Shown piece after piece: positions 1 through 5,728 of a stretch of DNA of 7,780 nucleotides. The stretch lies in NCBI GenBank assembly GCA_025938035.1, contig JAICQE010000187.1, positions 1 to 7,780 of the forward strand, read 5' to 3'. Under the pieces are notes generated by a model. That model did no database searches, was not told the origin of the DNA, and worked only from the letters and a program-made list of their open reading frames with translations. How positions within the stretch are numbered: position 1 is the stretch's first letter; every line of letters starts with the position of its first letter. The DNA comes from Vicinamibacteria bacterium (GTDB lineage Bacteria > Acidobacteriota > Vicinamibacteria > Vicinamibacterales > UBA2999). The position numbers and the translations under genes were made by a program.

Positions 1-205
1 TCGCGGCAAACATCTTCCGCACCGTGCGCACCAGCGTCGGATTGAGGTGCTCCTGGCTGAGGCCGTTGAAGCAGGTGTAGCACTCCACGCATTCGTCGCG
101 GTCGATGGTGGCGCGCTTCAACACGGGGTCGATATAGATCGCCCCCATCGGGCAGACGTAGGTACAGTTGCCGCAGGCGACGCATTTCTTCGGATTGATC
201 TGCAT
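1..205 (-). CDS. 4Fe-4S ferredoxin-like protein, N-terminal part (gene runs off the left edge)
   Basis: Reading from the ATG at 205, 68 residues are visible before the window ends. They begin MQINPKKCVACGNC and contain a complete [4Fe-4S] signature, C8-x2-C11-x2-C14-x3-C18-P19, followed by a second Cys group C39-x2-C42-x2-C45. In ordinary 2[4Fe-4S] ferredoxins a fourth Cys followed by Pro comes four residues later. Here residue 49 is Leu, so the second cluster is either absent or completed by a Cys outside the window. No signal peptide is present, so the protein is probably cytoplasmic and transfers electrons to an unknown partner. The start is the only ATG in this frame just before the Cys motif. 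No Shine-Dalgarno sequence is evident, but a TAGAAT -10-like box lies very close upstream, which would give a very short leader. The gene is divergent from the aldolase-like gene and shares its 95-bp spacer. The family call is secure; the partner and total length are not visible. Confidence 0.85.
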   Translation of the reverse strand, partial: MQINPKKCVACGNCTYVCPMGAIYIDPVLKRATIDRDECVECYTCFNGLSQEHLNPTLVRTVRKMFAA

Positions 206-218
206 GGGATCTGCGGCG

Positions 219-248
219 ATTCTATCTGCCTTTGCGTATTGTGCACAA
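219..248 (-). promoter_or_regulatory. Candidate promoter of the ferredoxin-like gene
   Basis: On the minus strand a -35-like TTGTGC (plus positions 243-248) is followed after 18 bp by TAGAAT (219-224), which matches the -10 consensus at five of six positions. A transcript starting about 7 bp beyond the -10 box would have a leader of only some 8 nt before the ATG at 205. This fits the lack of a ribosome binding site. The -35 box lies inside the palindrome at 238-249, so a protein bound there would be expected to block this promoter. Prediction from sequence only. Confidence 0.4.
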
Positions 249-262
249 TGCGTTGCGCACTA
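235..262. promoter_or_regulatory. Candidate operator: perfect palindrome plus adjacent degenerate copy
   Basis: ATTGTGCACAAT at 238-249 is a perfect 12-bp palindrome. Beyond one mismatched pair it gains two more (CG at 235-236 with CG at 251-252). A second, imperfect copy follows: TTGTGCACAA (239-248) against TTGCGCACTA (253-262), in direct orientation and 14 bp apart. Its position between divergent genes and over a likely -35 box is typical of a repressor site for a dimeric helix-turn-helix protein. The regulator is unknown. GntR-type and IclR-type proteins both use short AT-flanked palindromes, and an IclR gene lies at the other end of the window, but no second copy of this site was seen near it. 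Confidence 0.4.
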
Positions 263-300
263 ACACAGCAGCGTGCGATGATTCGCGCCGCGAGGTGTTC

Positions 301-1431
301 ATGAGAGTCCACAATATGTTTCTGGTTGCCTGCCTGACGGCCAGCTTCGTTATGGCAATCCAGGCGGACCAGAACCCGGCGGCGCCAGCAGGGACGCCCG
401 GGCAGGGCGGCGGTGGCCGGCAGGGTGGCGGGCGAGCGGGAGGAGCCCCCGCCGGCACGGCCAACCGCGCACCAATTGGCGGGACGCTCACGCCGGCGAA
501 ACCCGACGAGCGCGGGTGGGGCTGGCAGGTGAAGGCCTCCATCAACCCGGCGACGCCGCGGCCGTTCTACAACAAGGCCAAAGAACTGCTGTTCCAGGAC
601 AAGCAGATCACCAGCTACACGATGTCGAGCTACAACCCCGAGCTGTACTGCGAGCTGCGCAAGCACTTCGATTACATCTGGTTCGAAATGCAGCACAGCA
701 CGATGTCGTATGACGAGATACGGCGAATGCTGCTGACCTGTCCCGGCGCCGATGGCGCGGCGCCGATGATCCGGACGTCCGACGCGCTCGAGTCGACAAT
801 TCAGAAGGTCACGGACCTCGGCGCGATTGGCGTCATCGTCCCGACGGTGGACGACGCGCTCGAAGCGCGCGACGCAGCGCGATTCTCACGGTACCCACCG
901 GTCGGCCGGCGCAGCTCGGGGGGCGGGTCGTTCGGACAGGTATGGCCGGGACTGAACTACCGCGCCACCGTAAATGACAACATGCTCGTCGTCGTCATGA
1001 TCGAGACGCTCGAAGGCGTGGCGAACGCCGAGGAAATCGCAGCGACGCACGGCGTCGACGTGGTGCTGATCGGGAACAACGATCTCTCGAGCTTCTCGGG
1101 GTGGCCGCAGAACGACCCGCGTTATCAGGACGCTCTGATCAAGGTGCACGACGCCGCGTTGAAGTACGGCAAATATTTCGGCAACGCTGGCGCCCAGTAT
1201 CTGAACGGCTACGTGCTCAGCGCCGACACACGCATGGTCCAGAACGGACCCGCGCGCGACGGATGGACGCCGCCCCGCGGCGGTGGCCCGGGACGCGGAG
1301 GGGCGCCGGCAGGCCGCGGCCGAGGCGACAACGTGCCCGAGCCGGATCCCGAACCGGTCATCGGCCTCCCCGGCGGCGCGCAGCCCGGCACGTCGGCACC
1401 GGCTCCGGGACGCGGCGGACGCGGACAGTAG
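301..1431 (+). CDS. Secreted HpcH/HpaI aldolase family protein with Gly-rich N-linker and C-tail
   Basis: A 376-residue protein. Residues 1-22 look like a signal peptide, with cleavage probably after AIQA. Residues 34-52 form a Gly/Arg/Ala linker. About 85-315 is the TIM-barrel of the HpcH/HpaI family, metal-dependent class II aldolases that reversibly split 2-oxo-3-deoxy acids into pyruvate or a relative and an aldehyde. Family landmarks are FEMQHS with His132 (catalytic base position), PMIRTSD with Arg158 (pyruvate carboxylate), GAIGVIVPTVDDALEA, RYPPVGRRS, IETLEG with Glu235 and IGNNDLS with Asp261 (metal ligands). About 50 residues of Pro/Gly/Arg-rich tail follow. The ATG at 301 is chosen because GAGGTG at 292-297 precedes it, although the spacing is short, and because the signal peptide starts there; ATG 316 is the alternative. 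The in-frame reading upstream to 232 is probably untranslated. Relatives are usually cytoplasmic, so export is odd. The aldolase fold is well supported, but activity and substrate are not known. The dehydrogenase gene begins 8 bp after the stop. Confidence 0.85.
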   Translation: MRVHNMFLVACLTASFVMAIQADQNPAAPAGTPGQGGGGRQGGGRAGGAPAGTANRAPIGGTLTPAKPDERGWGWQVKASINPATPRPFYNKAKELLFQDKQITSYTMSSYNPELYCELRKHFDYIWFEMQHSTMSYDEIRRMLLTCPGADGAAPMIRTSDALESTIQKVTDLGAIGVIVPTVDDALEARDAARFSRYPPVGRRSSGGGSFGQVWPGLNYRATVNDNMLVVVMIETLEGVANAEEIAATHGVDVVLIGNNDLSSFSGWPQNDPRYQDALIKVHDAALKYGKYFGNAGAQYLNGYVLSADTRMVQNGPARDGWTPPRGGGPGRGGAPAGRGRGDNVPEPDPEPVIGLPGGAQPGTSAPAPGRGGRGQ

Positions 1432-1436
1432 GAGGG
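1431..1436 (+). promoter_or_regulatory. Ribosome binding site overlapping the aldolase stop codon
   Basis: GGAGGG begins on the last base of the TAG stop (1429-1431) and lies 3 bp before the ATG at 1440. A strong Shine-Dalgarno fused to the upstream stop fixes the dehydrogenase start. It also suggests that terminating ribosomes re-initiate, coupling the two proteins. Confidence 0.7.
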
Positions 1437-1439
1437 TCG

Positions 1440-3893
1440 ATGCATCACCTGCGGCGGGCGATCACCGGGCTGGTTGTAATCGCGTGCGCCACTCTCGGCG
1501 CGCAGCAGTCGAGATCGTCCTGGTCCGGCGTCTACACGGCGGAGCAGGCGGCGGCCGGCGAGAAGATCTACGGCGACAAGTGCGCGAGTTGCCACGGTCC
1601 CGATCTCGCCGGGATCGAGCGCGCCCCTGCCCTCGCCGGCGGCACGTTCCTCGACTCGTGGCACGGCAGGGACCTGCGCCGGCTGCTGGATCGCATCGAG
1701 ACGATGCCCCCTGCCGCGCCGAAGAGCCTGTCAGCGGCCGAGTCGGTCGCGGTCCTGGCCTTCCTGCTCCGGGCGGCGGAGATGCCGGCCGGCCAGGCGG
1801 CGCTCCCGCTGGATCGCGCGCAACTGGCCGCGATTACGTTCGAGCGCACGCGCGCGGCAGCCGCTCAGGATGCCGCCCGTCCCACGACCGCTGGTCCGCC
1901 CGCCGCTGCGCCGCCGCAGGTGTCGGCGCCGACCTCAGGGGCGACCTTCTCATGGCCCACATACGGCAGCAATCTGGCGAGCCACCGCTACTCCCCCGGC
2001 GACCAGATCACCAGGGAAAATTTCAACAAGCTGCAGATCGCGTGGCGGCTGAAGACCGATTTCCTCGGTCCGCGGCCCGACACGCTGTATTCCGCCACGC
2101 CGCTGCTCGTCGACCGCGTGCTCTACACCACAGCCGGCATGCGTCGCGCGGTGATCGCGCTCAACCCAACGAGCGGAGAAATGCTGTGGATGCACAGCGA
2201 GGACGAAGGCCGTCGCGGCCAGAATGCGATTCGTAACGGCGCCGGCCGTGGACTCGCGTACTGGGCCAGCGCCGATGGCGCGGATCGACGGATCATCTAC
2301 GTGACGCCCGGATACCGCATGAAGGCGCTCGACGCGAAGACCGGGATTCCCGTTCCCGGGTTCGGCAGGAATGGCGCCGTCGATCTGAAGACCGAGATCG
2401 ACCAGGACGGTCTCGATCTCGACACCGCCGAGCTCGGTCTCAACGCCACGCCGCTCGTCGTCGGCGACGTCATCGTCGTCGGCGCCGCGCACCGGCCGGG
2501 TACGAGCCCGCGCACCATGCGCAACGTGAAGGGGTACGTCCGCGGTTACGATGCGCGCACCGGCAAGCGGCTGTGGATCTTCCACACGATCCCGCAGCGA
2601 GGTGAGTTCGGCTACGACACTTGGCTCGAGGGATCGGCCGAATACAACGGCAACACCGGTGTCTGGGCACAGATGAGCGCCGACCCGGAACTGGGGCTGG
2701 TCTACGTGCCGGTTGAAATGCCGACGGGCGACTATTACGGCGGGAACCGGCCCGGCGACAACCTCTTTGCCGACAGCCTCGTCGCGCTCGACGTCAAAAC
2801 CGGAAAGCGCAAGTGGCACTTTCAGACGGTGCACCACGACGTCTGGGACTGGGACCTGGCGTGCGCGCCGATCCTGTTCGATATGACCCTCAATGGCCGC
2901 ACGGTCAAGGCCATCGCGCAGCCGACGAAGCACGCCTTTCTTTTCGTCTTCAATCGGGAAACCGGCCAGCCGATCTGGCCTATCGAGGAGCGGCCGGTCC
3001 CACAGTCGGACGTGCCGAAGGAGCGAACCAGCCCCACCCAGCCATTTCCGACGAAGCCCGCGCCCTTCGATCGACAGGGCGTCAGCGAGCAGGACCTGCT
3101 CGACCTGACTCCAGCGCTCAAGGCCGAAGCCATCGAGGTCGCCAAACGCTACAAGATGGGCCCGCTCTTCACGCCACCCGTCGTGAGCTCGCTCGACGGT
3201 CCGCTGGCGACCATGACGCTGCCCTCCGAAGTCGGCGGCGCGAACTGGCCCGGCGGCTCGTTCGATCCGGACAACAACTTCCTCTACGTCCACTCACACG
3301 CGAACGTGTTCATGAACGCGCTGGTGCCGGCGAATCCGGCGCAGTCCGACATGGGTTACGTCGGCGGGCAGGCGCGGGCCGGCGGTCCTGGAGGCGGCGC
3401 GGGCCGCGGTGCGGGCCCTGGGGGCGGTGCGGCGCGAGGCGCGGGCGCGCGCGGCGGTCGCGCGGGGACGGTGCAGGGGCTGCCGCTGATCAAGCCTCCA
3501 TACGACCAGATCACCGCCTACAACATGAACACCGGCGACATCGCCTGGCAGAAGACGCACAGCTCGACACCGGACGACATCAGGAATCATCCCGCGCTCA
3601 AGGGATTGAACCTCCCGCGCCTCGGACAGCCTGGCCGCACGTTCATCGGCGTGCTGACGACGAAGAACCTGCTGATTGCGGGTGAAGGCGGCGTGCACAC
3701 CAACGAGACCGGCCGCCGTGTCGCGCTGCTGCGCGCGTATGACAAGGCCACCGGTGCGGACGTCGGCGCGGTGGAAATGCCGAACAGGCAGACGGGTTCG
3801 CCGATGAGCTATCAGATCGACGGCAGGCAGTTCATCGTCCTGGCGGTAAGCGGCAACGACGGCGCAGAGCTGCTGGCCTACGCGCTGCCATAG
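1440..3893 (+). CDS. Cytochrome c / PQQ-dependent dehydrogenase fusion (membrane glucose dehydrogenase-like propeller)
   Basis: An 817-residue exported quinohaemoprotein. The leader MHHLRRAITGLVVIAC allows either signal peptidase I cleavage after ATLGA (residue 21) or lipidation at Cys16 (VIAC lipobox). Residues about 32-115 are a small cytochrome c domain with CASCH (48-52) and a likely axial Met89 in ETMPP. An Ala/Pro linker (about 138-166) leads to the PQQ beta-propeller, about 170-817. Propeller landmarks are SWPTYGSNLASHRYSP, several TG-x-x-x-W repeats (such as TGKRLW), VHHDVWDWDL (465-473), which resembles the active-site segment of membrane-bound glucose dehydrogenase, and PTK with Lys497. 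The adjacent-Cys pair of methanol and ethanol dehydrogenases is absent. Family members oxidise sugars or alcohols in the periplasm with PQQ and Ca2+. Here electrons would pass to the attached haem. Residues 644-676 are a Gly/Ala/Arg-rich insert inside the propeller. The start is fixed by GGAGGG. The substrate cannot be read from sequence. Confidence 0.9.
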   Translation: MHHLRRAITGLVVIACATLGAQQSRSSWSGVYTAEQAAAGEKIYGDKCASCHGPDLAGIERAPALAGGTFLDSWHGRDLRRLLDRIETMPPAAPKSLSAAESVAVLAFLLRAAEMPAGQAALPLDRAQLAAITFERTRAAAAQDAARPTTAGPPAAAPPQVSAPTSGATFSWPTYGSNLASHRYSPGDQITRENFNKLQIAWRLKTDFLGPRPDTLYSATPLLVDRVLYTTAGMRRAVIALNPTSGEMLWMHSEDEGRRGQNAIRNGAGRGLAYWASADGADRRIIYVTPGYRMKALDAKTGIPVPGFGRNGAVDLKTEIDQDGLDLDTAELGLNATPLVVGDVIVVGAAHRPGTSPRTMRNVKGYVRGYDARTGKRLWIFHTIPQRGEFGYDTWLEGSAEYNGNTGVWAQMSADPELGLVYVPVEMPTGDYYGGNRPGDNLFADSLVALDVKTGKRKWHFQTVHHDVWDWDLACAPILFDMTLNGRTVKAIAQPTKHAFLFVFNRETGQPIWPIEERPVPQSDVPKERTSPTQPFPTKPAPFDRQGVSEQDLLDLTPALKAEAIEVAKRYKMGPLFTPPVVSSLDGPLATMTLPSEVGGANWPGGSFDPDNNFLYVHSHANVFMNALVPANPAQSDMGYVGGQARAGGPGGGAGRGAGPGGGAARGAGARGGRAGTVQGLPLIKPPYDQITAYNMNTGDIAWQKTHSSTPDDIRNHPALKGLNLPRLGQPGRTFIGVLTTKNLLIAGEGGVHTNETGRRVALLRAYDKATGADVGAVEMPNRQTGSPMSYQIDGRQFIVLAVSGNDGAELLAYALP

Positions 3894-3897
3894 AAGA

Positions 3898-3966
3898 AAC
3901 CCCCAACGTCCAACTCCCAACCTCCAGACGCGACTTGGAAGATTGGGGTTGAACGTTTTGGGAGTT
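3898..3966. repeat. Long imperfect hairpin in the dehydrogenase-cupin spacer
   Basis: The arms at about 3898-3926 and 3936-3966 are complementary over most of their length with a few bulges. TCCA pairs with TGGA around a 9-nt loop, AACTCCCAA with TTGGGGTT, TGACG-type bases with ACGT, and AACCCCC with GGGAGTT. An alternative exact pairing of CCAACTCCCAA (3910-3920) with TTGGGAGTTGG (3958-3968) exists. There is no T-run directly after the stem, so it is not a classical terminator, though it could attenuate transcription, protect the 3' end of the upstream mRNA, or be a remnant of a dispersed repeat. Confidence 0.6.
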
Positions 3967-3985
3967 GGGAATCGGGAGTTGGGAG
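3958..3985. repeat. Tandem TTGGGAG heptamers (four units), mirrored by CTCCCAA-type units at 3900-3927
   Basis: Four contiguous 7-bp units read TTGGGAG, TTGGGAA, TCGGGAG, TTGGGAG. The left side of the same spacer, 3900-3927, parses into four degenerate complementary units: CCCCCAA, CGTCCAA, CTCCCAA, CCTCCAG. The spacer is therefore built of opposing heptamer arrays, which is why it folds. Similar TTGGGAG arrays are remembered from noncoding DNA of related genomes, where translating them produces spurious ELGV-type peptides. The in-frame reading before the cupin ATG shows exactly this (RELGVF). Confidence 0.65.
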
Positions 3986-3993
3986 TTTTCGTA

Positions 3994-3999
3994 GAGGAG
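3994..3999 (+). promoter_or_regulatory. Ribosome binding site of the cupin gene
   Basis: GAGGAG lies 6 bp before the ATG at 4006 and sets the start. This excludes the in-frame extension into the heptamer repeat. Confidence 0.7.
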
Positions 4000-4005
4000 A
4001 ACGTC

Positions 4006-4947
4006 ATGAATCGCTCGCAGCTGCGCTGGTGGATCGGAGTCGCCGTGCTGGTCGCGGCAGCGGGGGCCCAGTCCGCTGGACAGGCGCCCGCCGGCGCGCC
4101 CCGACCCGCCGGAAATCAGGATCTGGTCGTCCTGTCGCCGAAGGCGAAGTCGGCCGGCTGGACCGGCGTGCACAAGCCGCACACGAAGCTCGCCGACGTG
4201 CTGGCGCGGCACAAGGGCCAGGCCGATTGGGCTGAGACGATCGTCGAGGACGAAAGCCTGTTCGCGCAGTGGGTTTCGATGGGACCGGGCAAGAAGACGC
4301 CACGGCGGATGAACGGCGATACGCGCGAATGGTGGATCGTCCAGTCAGGCACGCTGCGCTTCACCATCGAGGGACGCGAGCCGCTCGTCGCCACCAAGGG
4401 CTTCATGGTGCAGGTGCCGTATCGCACGCTCTATCAGATCGAGAACGTCGGTACCGAGCCGGCGCTGCGTTTCGAAGTGAATGTGGCGCGCGCGCGCAAA
4501 CTCTATCCGACGGACGAAACGCCCGTGCCGCTGTCAGGCTTCGAGTACATCAAAACACGGGTCACCGGAGGCAAGGGGACGCTCGACGCCCGGAACCGGC
4601 CGTTTCTGGATTTCAGCAAAGTGGTGAGCGGCGAGGAGCGCGGCGGCGCATTCGTCACGGACGACCGCAGCTTCGCGAACATCATCATGGGCAACTACCA
4701 GCGGCCGCAGCCGGGCAACAAGGGGCACTTTCACGAAGAGGGCGGCGAGTTCTGGCTGATCTGCCTGGGCACGATCCGCTACAACATCGAGGGACTACAG
4801 GAATTCGAAGCGCAGGAAGGCGACGTCGTCTACGTCCCGCGGCAGACATGGCACCTGGCGAGCAACGGCGGCAAGGAAGGGCTGCGCTCCTGCCGGCTGG
4901 CAATGAACGGCTTCCCGTATCAGGCGCACATGTTCGAGCAGGACTGA
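4006..4947 (+). CDS. Secreted two-domain cupin protein
   Basis: A 313-residue protein with a signal peptide (MNRSQLRWWIG followed by a hydrophobic stretch, cleavage near residue 21-25) and a short Ala/Pro/Gly linker. The first cupin fold, about 85-160 (EWWIVQSGTLRFTIEG, then GFMVQVPYRTLYQIENVG), has lost the metal-binding His residues. The second, about 225-310, keeps both cupin motifs: GHFHEEGGEFW supplies His241, His243 and Glu248, and GDVVYVPRQTWHLASN supplies His283. It therefore probably binds one divalent metal (Fe, Mn or similar). Bicupins include dioxygenases, decarboxylases, isomerases and sugar-binding proteins, so the reaction is not determined. GAGGAG at 3994-3999 supports this start. 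It follows the dehydrogenase gene after a 112-bp repeat spacer with no clear promoter, so co-transcription is likely. Its stop lies 10 bp from the convergent gene's stop. The fold call is secure; the function is open. Confidence 0.85.
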   Translation: MNRSQLRWWIGVAVLVAAAGAQSAGQAPAGAPRPAGNQDLVVLSPKAKSAGWTGVHKPHTKLADVLARHKGQADWAETIVEDESLFAQWVSMGPGKKTPRRMNGDTREWWIVQSGTLRFTIEGREPLVATKGFMVQVPYRTLYQIENVGTEPALRFEVNVARARKLYPTDETPVPLSGFEYIKTRVTGGKGTLDARNRPFLDFSKVVSGEERGGAFVTDDRSFANIIMGNYQRPQPGNKGHFHEEGGEFWLICLGTIRYNIEGLQEFEAQEGDVVYVPRQTWHLASNGGKEGLRSCRLAMNGFPYQAHMFEQD

Positions 4948-4957
4948 ACGACCGGCG

Positions 4958-5728
4958 CTATTCCACGACGCTGACGGTAAGCCCCTTCACGGGCATACCG
5001 TCTTCATTCACAAACCGCGCACAGAAGTCGGTCGCGCCGCCGCCGTTGAGGATGGCGGCGCGAATCACGTTCGGACCTTTCTGCAGCGTGAGACGCTTCG
5101 ACACGCCGTCGTCGATGACGCTCTGGCGATCGTTGTAGATGCCGATCACTTCCCTGCCGTTCACCCACCACACGGACGCCGCGTTCGATCCGATCGCCAG
5201 CCGCACGCCGCTCAACTCGCGCGGCGCATTGACAACGGTCGTCACCCAGAACAGCACGTTCGACGTCGGCTTCTTCAGCGCGTAAGCGAAATGATAGAGA
5301 TTGACGTTGTAGCGGATCGTGTCGACGGCGTGCCATGCCAGCGGCGCGTCGCCGATGGTCACCTTGTCGCCATGGCGGGGGATGGTGCCCGATTGCGTCG
5401 GGACGGCAAGGGTCTTCACCGCCGCCTGCACCGCGCTATCAGTGAGCTGGCCGTTTGTCATGACCGGCTCGAGGATGAGCCACCGCTGCAGGAATCCATC
5501 TGCGCCTGGCACCTTCGCGGGTGAGGCCGGACGCGTCAGTGACGGCGCGGGACCGCGAGTGGGCGCATCCTGCGCTGCTGCCGCCGCGACACTCAACACA
5601 GCGGCCGCCACGGCCACGGCTAGAGCATCTTTCAGATGCGCGTAGCGCGGATTTGTGGGGCGAGCCTTACAGGCTCCGCAGGGTTCGCGCCACAGAAACG
5701 AAATCCGCGCTAGCAGCCACCGGCTCAT
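4958..5728 (-). CDS. Exported protein of unknown function with a jelly-roll-like C-terminal half
   Basis: 256 residues if started at the ATG at 5728, whose ATGA overlaps the stop of the upstream glycosidase gene and implies translational coupling. A GTG at 5746 is a longer alternative. A hydrophobic Ala/Val stretch at residues 35-52, ending AAAAAQ, is a normal signal peptide, but it sits unusually far from the ATG. Residues 6-29 are the translation of a palindromic repeat, so the functional start may be nearer (a GTG or CTG around residues 32-40). The mature part has no recognised enzyme motif. It contains VDTIRYNVNLYHFAYAL, VWWVNGREVIGIYNDRQSVIDDG (187-209, cited as two parts: VWWVNGREVIG and YNDRQSVIDDG), then LQKGPNVIRAAILNGGG and FCARF. 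A strand-rich NG-x-x-V, then KG-x-N-V-x-x-A-x-x-N-G, layout is typical of galactose-binding-like sandwich domains attached to glycosidases. It probably binds or presents carbohydrate alongside its neighbour, but this is inference. Confidence 0.7.
   Translation of the reverse strand: MSRWLLARISFLWREPCGACKARPTNPRYAHLKDALAVAVAAAVLSVAAAAAQDAPTRGPAPSLTRPASPAKVPGADGFLQRWLILEPVMTNGQLTDSAVQAAVKTLAVPTQSGTIPRHGDKVTIGDAPLAWHAVDTIRYNVNLYHFAYALKKPTSNVLFWVTTVVNAPRELSGVRLAIGSNAASVWWVNGREVIGIYNDRQSVIDDGVSKRLTLQKGPNVIRAAILNGGGATDFCARFVNEDGMPVKGLTVSVVE
5643..5712. repeat. 70-bp palindromic element (REP/MITE-like), within the N-terminal reading of the unknown exported protein
   Basis: The ends TAGCGCGGATTT (5643-5654) and AAATCCGCGCTA (5701-5712) are perfect 12-bp inverted repeats. 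Inside, GTGG (5655-5658) pairs with CCAC (5690-5693), and GAGCCT (5662-5667) pairs with AGGCTC (5671-5676) around a TAC loop. A nested, cruciform-capable structure of this kind is typical of short dispersed palindromes. No transposase or obvious target duplication is visible. Its family cannot be confirmed without copies elsewhere in the genome. Confidence 0.65.

Noticed and set aside
253..282. Plus-strand promoter TTGCGC...GATGAT for the aldolase gene
   Set aside because: Only three of six -35 bases and four of six -10 bases match, which is too weak to call.
118..696. 192-residue minus-strand open frame spanning the divergent spacer
   Set aside because: It crosses the spacer and the aldolase start, ignores the ferredoxin Cys motif frame, and has no domain signature.
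1101..1439. Upstream in-frame extension of the PQQ dehydrogenase
   Set aside because: It overlaps the aldolase C-terminus in another frame and would bury the signal peptide. The GGAGGG site fixes the start at 1440.
1950..3293. 447-residue open frame on the minus strand inside the PQQ dehydrogenase gene
   Set aside because: The plus strand encodes clear haem and PQQ motifs through the same span. The opposite frame has no recognisable domain or ribosome binding site and is a by-product of high G+C codon use.
3943..4005. Upstream in-frame extension of the cupin
   Set aside because: It translates the heptamer repeat into an ELGV-type peptide and lies before the ribosome binding site at 3994-3999.
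5660..5712. CxxC motif (CGAC) near the N-terminus of the unknown exported protein as a metal site
   Set aside because: These residues are encoded by the palindromic element and are most likely not functional protein.
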